This document shows positions 44,274 through 53,297 of a stretch of DNA of 64,000 nt, one piece after another (positions within the stretch are counted from its first letter, which is position 1; every line of letters begins with the position of its first letter). The translations under genes and the position numbers were made by a program. The notes under the pieces were generated by a model, which saw only the letters and a list, made by a program, of their open reading frames with translations, did no database searches and was not told where the DNA came from. This DNA comes from Candidatus Amulumruptor caecigallinarius (GTDB lineage Bacteria > Bacteroidota > Bacteroidia > Bacteroidales > Muribaculaceae), in the NCBI GenBank assembly GCA_944321825.1, contig CALUMU010000007.1, positions 1 to 64,000 of the forward strand, read 5' to 3'.

Positions 44274-44982
44274 GAATATCAAAGGCATCATATTTGACTA
44301 CGGCGGCACCATCGACAGCCACGGAGACCACTGGAGCGAAGTGATATGGGACGGTTACCGCGACGCGGGCGTACCCGTCGGCAAAGCAGACTTCCGCGAC
44401 GCATATGTGGAGACTGAGCGCGAACTCGCCCGTACCCGCCACATCCTTCCGCACCACGATTTCCACGACCTTCTTCTTATCAAAATGCGTCTGGAGCTGG
44501 GGGTGCTTATCGACCGTGGGCAGCTCATGCCCGACAATGCCGACAGCTTTGCCGTAGCCATCGCCGAATATTGCTATGACCGCGCCAGATCATCGGTGGA
44601 GGATGCACGCCCCGTACTCGACACCCTCTGCCGCCATTATCCTATGGTATTGGTCAGCAATTTCTACGGCAATGTCGAGAGCGTGCTGACCGACTTCGAC
44701 CTCCGCCGCTATTTCGGGCATATCGTGGAGAGCGCAGTAGTGGGCGTGCGCAAGCCCGACCCCGCCATTTTCGCTCTCGGTGTCGACGCTCTCGGACTCC
44801 GCCCACAGGAGGTGCTCGTCGTCGGCGACTCCCTGCGCAAAGACATCCTGCCGGCCGAGTCGCTCGGCTGCCGCGTAGCGTGGCTCAAAGGCAAAGGGTG
44901 GACTCCGGAAGAAGATGCCGCCACACACCCCTCAGTCATTTCCGATCTCAGCGACCTCCTGACGCTGCTGCATCTCAGCTGA
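44260..44982 (+). CDS. HAD-superfamily phosphatase
   Basis: A 240-aa haloacid-dehalogenase-like hydrolase. Motif I is IIFDYGGTIDSHGDHW (nucleophile D, about 10-25), motif II LVSNFYG, motif III Lys in VVGVRKPDPAIF and motif IV VVGDSLRKD. An alpha-helical cap lies between motifs I and II. Overlap with the CDP-alcohol transferase gene suggests it removes a phosphate in the same pathway: inositol phosphate, phosphatidylinositol phosphate or phosphatidate are the candidates. The gene is intact. Confidence 0.9.
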   Translation: MENTENIKGIIFDYGGTIDSHGDHWSEVIWDGYRDAGVPVGKADFRDAYVETERELARTRHILPHHDFHDLLLIKMRLELGVLIDRGQLMPDNADSFAVAIAEYCYDRARSSVEDARPVLDTLCRHYPMVLVSNFYGNVESVLTDFDLRRYFGHIVESAVVGVRKPDPAIFALGVDALGLRPQEVLVVGDSLRKDILPAESLGCRVAWLKGKGWTPEEDAATHPSVISDLSDLLTLLHLS

Positions 44983-45366
44983 CCCGGCACAGCGAAGTGC
45001 ACCAAGAGAGCACCTAACAAAATCTTATAAATCTTATAAGAAATTATACGACTTATCAAGCTTATACGATTTTTCCGCCTATCACCCCACAGCTCTATTA
45101 ACATTTATAAATATCTTCTGGTCAAAAAGACCTATTTTTTATCCTATATTATATATATCCGCGATATTTTAGCAATCATTAGAAAATATTTGCAAAGATT
45201 ACATTACAAATATTTTCACATATTGATTTTTCGCCGTAATTTTGCCCGCTGTGCAACCGCAAGACGTGCGGCTCTAACCTGTCGCCAGTCGGTAATGCAT
45301 TGCACCTCCACAACATAGAAACAAAAACGACAAAACACACACCAAACAACCATTTAACACAAAATC
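44983..45366. other. Leader region of myo-inositol-phosphate synthase
   Basis: A 384-bp AT-rich non-coding stretch. It holds a weak terminator-like GGTC-AAAAA-GACC followed by TATTTTTT (about 45120-45138), a -7 element TAATTTTG (45237-45244) with a poor TTTT at -33, and a small leader hairpin CCGCA-AGACG-TGCGG. The following gene therefore seems to have its own promoter and a leader of about 120 nt. Confidence 0.55.
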
Positions 45367-46695
45367 ATGGCCACATCTAACGTTAAACCCGCCAATGGCA
45401 AACTCGGTGTCATGGTAGTAGGCCTCGGTGCCGTTTCTTCCACTTTCATGACCGGCGTACTCATGACCCGAAAAGGTCTCGCAAAACCCGTCGGCTCTAT
45501 GACACAGTATGACAAAATCCGTGTGGGTCGCGGTGCTGACAAAAAGTATCTCAAGTATGACGAGATAGTACCCCTCGCAAAGCTTGACGACATCGTGTTC
45601 GGTGCCTGGGACGTTTATCCCGCCAACGCTTACGAAAGCGCCATCAACTGCGAAGTTCTCAAAGAGAAAGATATCGAGCCCGTCAAGGACGAACTCATGC
45701 AAATCAAGCCCCTCAAAGCCGCTTTCGACCACAACTACGCAAAGCGCCTCACCGGCGACAACGTAAAACAGGTCAAAGACCGCTGGGACATGACGGAGCA
45801 GATCCGCGAAGACATCCGCAACTTCAAGAAAGAGACCGGTGTTGACCGTGTAGTAGTGCTCTGGGCCGCATCTACCGAGGTGTACGTACCCGTCGACGAG
45901 AAAATCCACGGATCCCTCGGATCCCTCGAAGCTGCCATGAAGGCTGATGACAAGGACCACATCGCCCCCTCCATGTGCTACGCTTACGCAGCCCTCAAGG
46001 AAGGCGCACCGTTCATCATGGGCGCACCCAACACCACAGTCGACATCCCCGCCATGTGGGAGCTCGCCGAGCAGACCGGTATGCCCATCGCCGGCAAGGA
46101 CTTCAAGACTGGCCAGACCCTCGTAAAGAGCGGTTTCGCCCCCATCATCGGCACTCGCTGCCTCGGCCTCAACGGCTGGTTCTCCACCAACATCCTCGGC
46201 AACCGCGACGGACTCGTGCTTGACGAACCCGCCAACTTCCGCACCAAGGAGGTTTCCAAGCTCTCCACCCTCGAGTCCATCCTCGTCCCCGAAGAGCAGC
46301 CCGACCTCTACGGCCACGGAAATGACGAAGACTCGCAGTACTACCACAAGGTACGCATCAACTACTATCCTCCCCGCAACGACAACAAGGAAGGCTGGGA
46401 CAACATCGACATCTTCGGCTGGATGGGCTACCCCATGCAGATCAAAATCAACTTCCTCTGCCGCGACTCCATCCTTGCAGCACCCCTCTGCCTTGACCTC
46501 GTGCTCCTGAGCGACCTCGCTGCCCGCGCAGGCCGCCACGGCATCCAGCGCTTCCTGAGCTTCTTCCTCAAGAGCCCGATGCACGACTACACCAAGGACG
46601 AAGTCCCCGTCAACCACCTCTTCCAGCAGTACACCATGCTCAAGAACGCTATCCGCGAGATGGGCGGCTACGAAGCTGACGAAGAAATCGACTAA
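45367..46695 (+). CDS. myo-Inositol-1(3)-phosphate synthase
   Basis: A 442-aa NAD-dependent isomerase converting glucose-6-phosphate to inositol phosphate, the committed step of inositol-lipid synthesis. The N-terminal Rossmann loop VMVVGLGAVSSTFMTG (about 13-28) is followed by VLWAASTEVYVP, PFIMGAPNT, AGKDFKTGQT (catalytic-region Lys) and a tetramerisation/active-site segment ending in ILAAPLCLDLVLL. Sequence and length match bacterial MIPS such as the Bacteroides enzyme. It is downstream of the acyltransferase/CDP-alcohol transferase/HAD operon but with its own promoter and terminator. Confidence 0.93.
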   Translation: MATSNVKPANGKLGVMVVGLGAVSSTFMTGVLMTRKGLAKPVGSMTQYDKIRVGRGADKKYLKYDEIVPLAKLDDIVFGAWDVYPANAYESAINCEVLKEKDIEPVKDELMQIKPLKAAFDHNYAKRLTGDNVKQVKDRWDMTEQIREDIRNFKKETGVDRVVVLWAASTEVYVPVDEKIHGSLGSLEAAMKADDKDHIAPSMCYAYAALKEGAPFIMGAPNTTVDIPAMWELAEQTGMPIAGKDFKTGQTLVKSGFAPIIGTRCLGLNGWFSTNILGNRDGLVLDEPANFRTKEVSKLSTLESILVPEEQPDLYGHGNDEDSQYYHKVRINYYPPRNDNKEGWDNIDIFGWMGYPMQIKINFLCRDSILAAPLCLDLVLLSDLAARAGRHGIQRFLSFFLKSPMHDYTKDEVPVNHLFQQYTMLKNAIREMGGYEADEEID

Positions 46696-46727
46696 CCACG
46701 CCCTGTTTTTTCATCTATAACACCAAC

Positions 46728-46776
46728 AGAATCCGCCGAGGAGGAGGTCTCTCGAATCCCCTCCCCTGCGGATTCT
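46728..46776 (+). terminator. Terminator of the inositol-phosphate synthase gene
   Basis: Outer 9-bp stem AGAATCCGC / GCGGATTCT (46728-46736, 46768-46776) with GGAGGAGG and CCCCTCC able to pair inside. Confidence 0.75.
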
Positions 46777-46837
46777 TTGCTTGTACACCACTTCTTAATC
46801 AATCCATACTTATCTTACCTTCCATTATCCAAGCACC

Positions 46838-47920
46838 ATGATAAATCCCCATCGATACTGCGTAATTATGTGCGGCGGAGTCGGCTCACGCTTCTGGCCC
46901 TACAGCCGCGCATCATACCCCAAACAGTTTATCGACTTCCTCGGCACAGGCCGCTCGCTGCTGCAGATGACCTATGACCGCATCCTCCCCATCGTCGACA
47001 AGAGCAACATCATCCTCGTGACCAATGCGGATTACGCCCCGCTCGTCCGTGAGCAGCTACCCGACATCTCCGAAGAGCAGCTCCTGCTCGAACCGGCCCG
47101 CCGCAACACCGCTCCCTGCATAGCCTGGGCCGCACGGCACATCGCCGCGATAGACCCCGAAGCCTCAATGATTGTGGCAGCCAGCGACCATCTCATCCTC
47201 GGAGAGAAAAAATTCGAAGAGCAGGTGACACGCGGATTCGAATTTGTCGAAAGCCACGATGCCCTCCTCACACTCGGCATCAACCCCACGCGCCCGGAGA
47301 CAGGCTACGGATACATACAAGTCGGCCAAGAAGCAGCGCCATGCATCAACCGCGTGAAGACATTCACCGAAAAACCCGACCTCGACCTGGCGAAAGTATT
47401 CCTCCAGACCGGCGAATTTGTGTGGAATTCAGGCATATTCCTGTGGAAAGTACATGCCATACTTAAAGCTCTCGCCGAGTGCGCCCCCGATCTGTCAGGC
47501 GTTTTCGAGGCCGGAGCAGACACTTTCGGCACACCACGCGAGCGCGAATTTATCAACAACCATTTCGCCGGATGCCAGAGCATCTCCATAGACTATGCCG
47601 TCATGGAATCCGCCAAGAACGTCTACGTCGAGCGCGTGGATTTCACATGGAACGATCTCGGAAACTGGAGCGCGCTGTATGACAACTCACCCAAGAACTC
47701 CGACGGCAACGTGGCCCACAACTGCAACCTACGCGCCTACGACTCGACAGGCAACATTGTGGCCGTCAAAGGTGAGAAACTCATCGTGATGGAAGGCATA
47801 AAGGACTACATAATAGCCGACACCGGCGATGTGCTCCTGCTCTGCCCCAAAGCGCAGGAACAGCGCATCAAGCAGATGGTCAACGACATCAAGCAGCTTT
47901 TCGACGGACGTTATCTGTAA
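46838..47920 (+). CDS. manC: Mannose-1-phosphate guanylyltransferase
   Basis: Makes GDP-mannose from GTP and mannose-1-phosphate. The 360-aa protein shows MCGGVGSRFWPYSRASYPKQF (about 10-30), the classical GMP signature, plus EPARRNTAPCIAW, NSGIFLWK and FTWNDLGNWSALY. The C-terminal phosphomannose-isomerase domain of bifunctional ManC is absent; this single-domain form is usual in Bacteroidota. The GDP-mannose probably feeds LPS, O-glycan or fucose pathways; a link to inositol-lipid mannosylation is only positional. The FKBP gene starts 6 bp downstream. Confidence 0.94.
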   Translation: MINPHRYCVIMCGGVGSRFWPYSRASYPKQFIDFLGTGRSLLQMTYDRILPIVDKSNIILVTNADYAPLVREQLPDISEEQLLLEPARRNTAPCIAWAARHIAAIDPEASMIVAASDHLILGEKKFEEQVTRGFEFVESHDALLTLGINPTRPETGYGYIQVGQEAAPCINRVKTFTEKPDLDLAKVFLQTGEFVWNSGIFLWKVHAILKALAECAPDLSGVFEAGADTFGTPREREFINNHFAGCQSISIDYAVMESAKNVYVERVDFTWNDLGNWSALYDNSPKNSDGNVAHNCNLRAYDSTGNIVAVKGEKLIVMEGIKDYIIADTGDVLLLCPKAQEQRIKQMVNDIKQLFDGRYL

Positions 47921-47926
47921 TCAACC

Positions 47927-48325
47927 ATGTCAAAGCAAGATTACATACTCCGCAACCGCGAATACCTCGCCCAGAAAGCCGCCGAACCGGGCATACGCCG
48001 GCTCGACAAAGGCATCCTCTGCAAAGTCATACGCAAAGGCAACCCCTCCGCGCCGTCGCCAGGACGCTCAAGCGTGGTCACCGCCCACTACACGGGCAAG
48101 ACTATCAATGGCAAAACCTTCGACAGCAGCCGAGGAGGGGTGGCTCCGGCGTTCAGGCTCCGCGACCTCATCCCCGGATGGATAATCGCGTTGCAGCAGA
48201 TGCACGTCGGCGACCGCTGGGAAATATACATCCCCGCCGAGCAAGGTTACGGCAACCGTTCACAGCCCGGCATACCCGGCGGCTCCACCCTCATCTTCGA
48301 CATAGAACTGCTCGCCGTCAACTGA
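47927..48325 (+). CDS. Small FKBP-type peptidyl-prolyl isomerase
   Basis: A 132-aa single-domain FKBP without signal peptide. VTAHYTGKTINGKTFDSSRGG (about 45-65), LIPGWIIALQQMHVGDRWEIYIPAEQGYG and the final LIFDIELLAV define the fold. It is the third FKBP in the window and lacks the N-terminal dimerisation domain of the pair at 30-32 kb. It is probably cytoplasmic and co-transcribed with manC (6-bp gap). Confidence 0.92.
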   Translation: MSKQDYILRNREYLAQKAAEPGIRRLDKGILCKVIRKGNPSAPSPGRSSVVTAHYTGKTINGKTFDSSRGGVAPAFRLRDLIPGWIIALQQMHVGDRWEIYIPAEQGYGNRSQPGIPGGSTLIFDIELLAVN

Positions 48326-48354
48326 CACCTCCCGGCATCCCTCCATGACGGCTA

Positions 48355-48385
48355 TTGGTGGGCTGGATGAAAATGCGTAACTTTG
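48355..48385 (+). promoter_or_regulatory. Probable promoter of lysS-gpsA-folA
   Basis: TTGG (48355-48358), a 19-nt spacer, TAACTTTG (48378-48385). The ATG of lysS follows 46 nt later. Confidence 0.65.
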
Positions 48386-48431
48386 TAGCTACACATTAAA
48401 TTTAGAATCAAGACATCACACACATACTGAC

Positions 48432-49949
48432 ATGGCTAACCAGAATCTCAGCGAACAGGAACAGATACGCCGCAACAGTCTCGACGAACTACGCCGCCGC
48501 GGCATCGACCCATATCCGGCACCACTATTCCCAGTCACAGGCCACAGCGACGAAATAAAGAAGCAGTTTGAAGCCGACGGCGGAGAGCAGCGCGACGTAG
48601 CCGTGGCTGGCCGCATCATGAGCCGCCGCATCATGGGCAAAGCTTCGTTCATGGAGCTTCAGGATGCCAACGGCCGCATACAGGTATATGTAAGCCGCGA
48701 CGAGATATGCCCCGACGAGGATAAAGACCTCTACAACGTCGTGTTCAAGAAGCTCCTCGACATCGGCGACTTCATAGGCATCGAAGGTTTCGTGTTCCGT
48801 ACACAGACAGGCGAGATTTCCGTCCACGCACGGAAGCTGACCGTCCTGAGCAAATCGCTGAGAGTCCTCCCGATAGTCAAGCGTCAGAACGGTGTCACAT
48901 ACGACGCGTTCGACGATCCGGAACTGCGCTACCGCCGCCGCTACGTGGACCTCGTAGTCAACGAAGGTGTCAAAGAGATATTCATCAAGCGCACCAAGGT
49001 CTACAACTCCATGCGCGAATACTTCAACGCAGCCGGCTACATGGAAGTGGAGACTCCCATACTCCAGTCGATACCCGGAGGCGCGGCAGCACGTCCGTTC
49101 ATCACCCACCACAACGCCCTCGACATACCCCTGTATCTCCGCATTGCCGACGAGCTGTATCTCAAACGCCTGATTGTCGGCGGGTTCGACGGTGTGTACG
49201 AATTTTCCAAAAACTTCCGCAACGAAGGCATGGACCGCACACACAACCCCGAGTTTACATGCATGGAGATATACGTAGCCTACAAGGACTACAACTGGAT
49301 GATGGACTTCACCGAGAAGATGCTCGAAAAGATATGCCTCGATGTCAACGGCACTACGAAAGTCACCGTAGGCGACAACGAGATTGACTTCAAGGCTCCC
49401 TACCGCCGTGTGACCATGATCGACGCAATCAAGGAACACACGGGTGTCGACATCACAGGCATGGACGAAGAGCAGCTGCGCCGGGTGTGCAGCGACCTCG
49501 GCATCGAAGTCGACAAGTCCATGGGCAAAGGCAAGCTTATCGACGAGATTTTCGGCGAGAAATGCGAAGGCCGATACATACAGCCCACATTCATCATAGA
49601 CTATCCCATAGAGATGTCGCCGCTTACCAAGCGTCACCGCGACAACCCCGAGCTGACCGAACGCTTCGAGCTGATGGTCAACGGCAAAGAGCTCGCCAAC
49701 GCTTACTCCGAGCTCAACGACCCCATAGACCAGTACGAACGTTTCGTAGAGCAGATGCGGCTCGGTGAGAAAGGCGACGACGAAGCCATGATTATCGACA
49801 AGGACTTCATCCGCGCACTTGAATACGGTATGCCCCCCACATCAGGCATGGGCATCGGCATGGACCGCCTCGTGATGCTCATGACAGGCCAGACCACCAT
49901 CCAGGAAGTGCTCTTCTTCCCACAGATGCGCCCCGAGAAATCCGAATAA
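48432..49949 (+). CDS. lysS: Lysyl-tRNA synthetase (class II)
   Basis: Charges tRNA-Lys. The 505-aa sequence has an N-terminal OB-fold anticodon-binding domain (about 55-160; [21 protein letters not shown]) and a class II catalytic core. Motif 1 is near FMKVRTK-type [22 protein letters not shown], motif 2 is [15 protein letters not shown] and motif 3 is [12 protein letters not shown]. It is intact with normal length. It is first of a three-gene run with gpsA and folA. Confidence 0.97.
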   Translation: MANQNLSEQEQIRRNSLDELRRRGIDPYPAPLFPVTGHSDEIKKQFEADGGEQRDVAVAGRIMSRRIMGKASFMELQDANGRIQVYVSRDEICPDEDKDLYNVVFKKLLDIGDFIGIEGFVFRTQTGEISVHARKLTVLSKSLRVLPIVKRQNGVTYDAFDDPELRYRRRYVDLVVNEGVKEIFIKRTKVYNSMREYFNAAGYMEVETPILQSIPGGAAARPFITHHNALDIPLYLRIADELYLKRLIVGGFDGVYEFSKNFRNEGMDRTHNPEFTCMEIYVAYKDYNWMMDFTEKMLEKICLDVNGTTKVTVGDNEIDFKAPYRRVTMIDAIKEHTGVDITGMDEEQLRRVCSDLGIEVDKSMGKGKLIDEIFGEKCEGRYIQPTFIIDYPIEMSPLTKRHRDNPELTERFELMVNGKELANAYSELNDPIDQYERFVEQMRLGEKGDDEAMIIDKDFIRALEYGMPPTSGMGIGMDRLVMLMTGQTTIQEVLFFPQMRPEKSE

Positions 49950-49984
49950 CGCCTTACACTCCACCCACTCACCGACGATTCGCT

Positions 49985-50983
49985 ATGGACTTCCCCGGCC
50001 AAATAGCCGTCATGGGAGGTGGCTCATGGGCTACAGCCCTGGCAAAGCTTCTCCTTGACAACTGCGAGACAATAAACTGGTATATGCGCCGCGACGACCG
50101 CATAGCCGACTTCATACGCCACCACCGCAACCCGGCGTACCTGACCGACGTAGAGTTTGATGTGGAGCGTATCAACTTCTCAAGCGACATTAATGCAGTA
50201 GCCGAGTCGTCCGACACCATACTGCTCGCCATGCCGTCGCCCTACTTCAAGAGCCACATCTACAAACTGACCGCCGACATATCCGACAAATATGTCGTCT
50301 CGGCCATCAAGGGCATAGTCCCCGATGAAAACGAGCTCGTCACCTCATACATGTGCCGCCGGTTCGGCGTACACCCCGACAAGATTCTCGTCATCGGAGG
50401 CCCGTGCCACGCCGAGGAAGTGGCCCTCGGCCGCCAGAGCTTCCTGACCATCGGCTGCGGGCAGCTTGAGGAAGCCCGCAGGTTCGCTTCATGCCTGCGC
50501 GGCAAAGCCATGCGCACCATAGAGTCAAACGATGTCGACGGCATCGAATACGCCGCCGTGCTCAAAAACGTCTATGCCATAGCCGCCGGAATGGTCCACG
50601 GACTCAAAGACGGCGACAACTTCCTGGCAATGCTCGTCAGCAACGCCATCCGCGAGATGGAACGCTTCATCAACACCGCCTGCCCGCGCTCCTCGCGGCA
50701 GATATGCGACTCCGTATATCTCGGCGACCTGCTCGTGACGTGCTACTCGCGATTCTCTCGCAACCACAACTTCGGCTCGATGATAGGCCGGGGCTATTCG
50801 GTCAAGGCCGCCCGCATGGAGATGGAACAGACCGCCGAAGGTTATTACGGCACGAAGTGCATCCACGAAATCAACCAGCGTTACCGCGTCAACATGCCCA
50901 TTCTCGACGGCATGTATGACATCCTCTACTGCGGAGCTTCCGCCGCGAAAGTAATACCGGCCCTCTCCAACTGCTTCATATGA
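49985..50983 (+). CDS. gpsA: NAD(P)-dependent glycerol-3-phosphate dehydrogenase
   Basis: Reduces dihydroxyacetone phosphate to sn-glycerol-3-phosphate for phospholipid synthesis. The 332-aa protein has the dinucleotide loop VMGGGSWATALAKLL (about 9-23), SAIKGIVPDE, GGPCHAEEVALG, the catalytic Lys in YAAVLKNVYAIAAGMVHGL and the helix SNAIREM. lysS-gpsA adjacency is common in Bacteroidales. Its stop overlaps the folA ATG by 4 bp. Confidence 0.96.
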   Translation: MDFPGQIAVMGGGSWATALAKLLLDNCETINWYMRRDDRIADFIRHHRNPAYLTDVEFDVERINFSSDINAVAESSDTILLAMPSPYFKSHIYKLTADISDKYVVSAIKGIVPDENELVTSYMCRRFGVHPDKILVIGGPCHAEEVALGRQSFLTIGCGQLEEARRFASCLRGKAMRTIESNDVDGIEYAAVLKNVYAIAAGMVHGLKDGDNFLAMLVSNAIREMERFINTACPRSSRQICDSVYLGDLLVTCYSRFSRNHNFGSMIGRGYSVKAARMEMEQTAEGYYGTKCIHEINQRYRVNMPILDGMYDILYCGASAAKVIPALSNCFI

Positions 50984-51513
50984 ATCCAGCCGACATGCCC
51001 GCATCCGTCACCCTCATCGCCGCTGTCACCAGCGACGGCGGACTTGGTGCGTCAGGCCGGCTGCTCTACCGCATCTCCGACGACATGAAGCGTTTCAAGG
51101 CTCTGACCATGGGACATACAATCATCATGGGGCGCACGACGTTCGAGTCGATGCCCTCAGGACCGCTACCCGGACGGCGCAATATCGTGGTCAGCCGCGA
51201 CAAGTCGCTGCGCATCGACGGAGCCGAAGTAGCTGCCTCCATAGAGGATGCGCTGCGGGCAGCGAGACTTGATCCAGCTCCGTTTGTCATCGGCGGAGGC
51301 CAGATATATGCAGCAGCGATGCCCTACGCCACTCGGCTGGAACTCACCGAGATAGACTCCGCCTCTCCCATAGGCACCGACACCTATTTCCCTGAAATCG
51401 ACGGCTCGCAGTGGCAGCTAACCGACAGCTCTCCCGACCTCATCGACGAAAAAAGCGGCGTAAAATACCGCTTCGTCTCATATTCACGCAAAAATTCATT
51501 ACCTTTGCATTGA
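50980..51513 (+). CDS. folA: Dihydrofolate reductase
   Basis: NADPH-dependent reduction of dihydrofolate; the target of trimethoprim. The 177-aa sequence shows VTSDGGLGASGRLLYRISDDMKRFK (folate site, about 14-38), HTIIMGRTTFESMP, PGRRNIVVSR and the glycine pair FVIGGGQIYA. It is translationally coupled to gpsA (4-bp overlap). A -7-like TACCTTTG inside its last codons (51500-51507) may drive the following tRNA. Confidence 0.95.
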   Translation: MNPADMPASVTLIAAVTSDGGLGASGRLLYRISDDMKRFKALTMGHTIIMGRTTFESMPSGPLPGRRNIVVSRDKSLRIDGAEVAASIEDALRAARLDPAPFVIGGGQIYAAAMPYATRLELTEIDSASPIGTDTYFPEIDGSQWQLTDSSPDLIDEKSGVKYRFVSYSRKNSLPLH

Positions 51514-51552
51514 GAATGATGCCGCGTCACGCTCCGTCCCCGTCCTCATCAC

Positions 51553-51624
51553 GGCTCTGTAGTTCAACGGATAGAATAGAGGTTTCCTAAACCTTAGATA
51601 GGGGTTCGATTCCCCTCGGAGCTA
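51553..51624 (+). tRNA. tRNA-Arg (anticodon CCU)
   Basis: Class I tRNA of 72 nt. Acceptor strands GGCTCTG / CGGAGCT pair with one G-U at each of two positions. The anticodon loop TTCCTAA gives CCU (reads AGG). T-arm GGGGTTCGATTCCCC. CCA is not encoded. Confidence 0.93.
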
Positions 51625-51677
51625 CTTCATGTTTTCATAATAAAATGGAATTTTGATTTGTTTTTCTTTTGTCTGAT

Positions 51678-51706
51678 GCCTGCGCAGTGATGCGCGGGCT
51701 TCTGTT
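51678..51706 (+). terminator. Terminator after tRNA-Arg
   Basis: An 8-bp stem GCCTGCGC / GCGCGGGC with a 6-nt loop, followed by TTCTGTTTTTT. It lies between convergent tRNA-Arg and porX. Confidence 0.8.
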
Positions 51707-51743
51707 TTTTCCAAACTATAAGCACGTGCCTCCCGCTCCAGGG

Positions 51744-53297
51744 TCAGCGCGGAGTCAGAGTGACCAGCGGCACCAGCATCTCCTCCATGGATATGCCGCC
51801 GTGCTGGAATGTACCGTCATAATATTGCGCATAGTAGTTGAAATTGTTGCGGTAGGCAAAGAAGTCGCGCCCCGTAGCGAAGATATACGTGCTGCTCACG
51901 TTGGGCGACGGCAGCCCGAACCGTTCAGGCTTCTTGATTTCATACACCTGCTTCTGGTTATAGCCGAGATTGCGTCCTACCTTGTAGCGGAGATTGGTAT
52001 TGGTGTTGCGCTCCCCCACCACCTGTATGGGATTGTCGACACGTATGGTGCCGTGGTCGGTGGTAAGCACCACCTTGTAGCCCGCCGCAGCCGCCCTGCG
52101 GAATATGTCCATAGCCCCCGAGTGACGGAACCACGACTCCGTGAGCGAACGGTAAGCAGCATTGTTGGCCGCCAGCTCGCGTATCATCTTCGACTCCGTG
52201 CGCGCATGCGAAAGCATGTCGATGAAATTCAGCACCACCACATTGAGCTCGTTGCTGTCGATCTGGCGGAAATCCCTCAGCAGACGCTCTATGCCCTGAT
52301 TGGTGTTGATTTTATGGTACGAGAATTTCCACCGTTTCCTGAATCGGTCAAGCTGTGTGGCTATCAACGGTGCCTCATTGAGGTTCTTCCCCTCCTCCTC
52401 GTCCTCGTCGACCCACAAGTCGGGGAACAGACGGGCTATGTCCACCGGCATCAGCCCCGAAAATATGGCATTGCGGGCATACTGCGTAGCCGTAGGGAGT
52501 ATGGAGCAATATAGCTCCTCATCAAACGTAAACGCATCGGCAAGCATCTTCTTGACCACACCCCACTGGTCGAGCCGGAAATTGTCGATAAGGACAAACA
52601 TCACCTTGCCTCCGCCGTCGATCAGCGGAAACACCCTCCGGCGCAGCACCTCGTCGCTCATTATGAACGTCCGCTCCGTAGCCTGCCCACGGTCGGCAAT
52701 CCAGCTTTCATACTCCCGCTTGACCATCTTGCAGAACGCCGAATTGGCATCCAAACGCTGCATCTCCAGCATCTCGTCCATGGCGGTCTCCGTCGAAGCC
52801 AGCTCCAAATCCCAGTAAGTCAGCTTGCGGTACACATCCATCCACTCCTCGATGCTGCGGGCTGTGTCGATCTGCATCGCTATGCTGCCGAACTCCCTGC
52901 GGTAAGCCGAAGCCGCGCTCTCGCTCACAAGCTCGTCGCTGTGGAGGTTCTTCTTGATCGACGATAGTATCTGCATCGGGTTGACAGGCTTGATAAGATA
53001 GTCGGCGATTTTGGCCCCGACAGCCTGGTCCATGATATTCTCCTCCTCGCTCTTAGTAATCATTATCACCGGCAAGTGGGGCTCTATCTGCTTGATGCGC
53101 ATCAGTGTCTCAAGCCCGGTGAGTCCGGGCATGTTCTCGTCGAGTATGATGAGGTCGTAGTGGTCCGTCTGCACCATATCCAGCGCATCGTGGCCGTTGT
53201 TGGCAGTCGCCACTTCGTAACCCTTGTTTCTCAGAAACATCAGATGGGGCTTGAGGAGGTCTATCTCGTCGTCAGCCCAAAGAATCCTGTTAGCCAT
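51744..53297 (-). CDS. porX: T9SS response regulator PorX (receiver + PglZ domain)
   Basis: A 517-aa protein from the preferred start MANRILWADDE (53297; an in-frame start 8 codons upstream is less likely). The receiver domain (about 1-120) has acidic DDE, phosphoacceptor ILDENMPG (D53) and Lys of IKPVNP. The C-terminal PglZ alkaline-phosphatase-like domain (about 200-517) shows VLIDNFRLDQW and TTDHGTIRV metal motifs. In Porphyromonas, PorX regulates T9SS genes with PorY and SigP. It is unlinked here to the main T9SS array. Its 5' end is duplicated 4,009 bp away. Confidence 0.95.
   Translation of the reverse strand: MANRILWADDEIDLLKPHLMFLRNKGYEVATANNGHDALDMVQTDHYDLIILDENMPGLTGLETLMRIKQIEPHLPVIMITKSEEENIMDQAVGAKIADYLIKPVNPMQILSSIKKNLHSDELVSESAASAYRREFGSIAMQIDTARSIEEWMDVYRKLTYWDLELASTETAMDEMLEMQRLDANSAFCKMVKREYESWIADRGQATERTFIMSDEVLRRRVFPLIDGGGKVMFVLIDNFRLDQWGVVKKMLADAFTFDEELYCSILPTATQYARNAIFSGLMPVDIARLFPDLWVDEDEEEGKNLNEAPLIATQLDRFRKRWKFSYHKINTNQGIERLLRDFRQIDSNELNVVVLNFIDMLSHARTESKMIRELAANNAAYRSLTESWFRHSGAMDIFRRAAAAGYKVVLTTDHGTIRVDNPIQVVGERNTNTNLRYKVGRNLGYNQKQVYEIKKPERFGLPSPNVSSTYIFATGRDFFAYRNNFNYYAQYYDGTFQHGGISMEEMLVPLVTLTPR

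Noticed and set aside
45274-46617. 447-codon open frame antisense to inositol-phosphate synthase
   Set aside because: Composition is a mirror of a GC-rich gene (Val/Asp/Gly-rich), has no motifs, and the opposite strand carries a complete, well-recognised enzyme.
48525-49637. 370-codon open frame antisense to lysS
   Set aside because: It is a shadow of lysS codon usage with no domain or start context.
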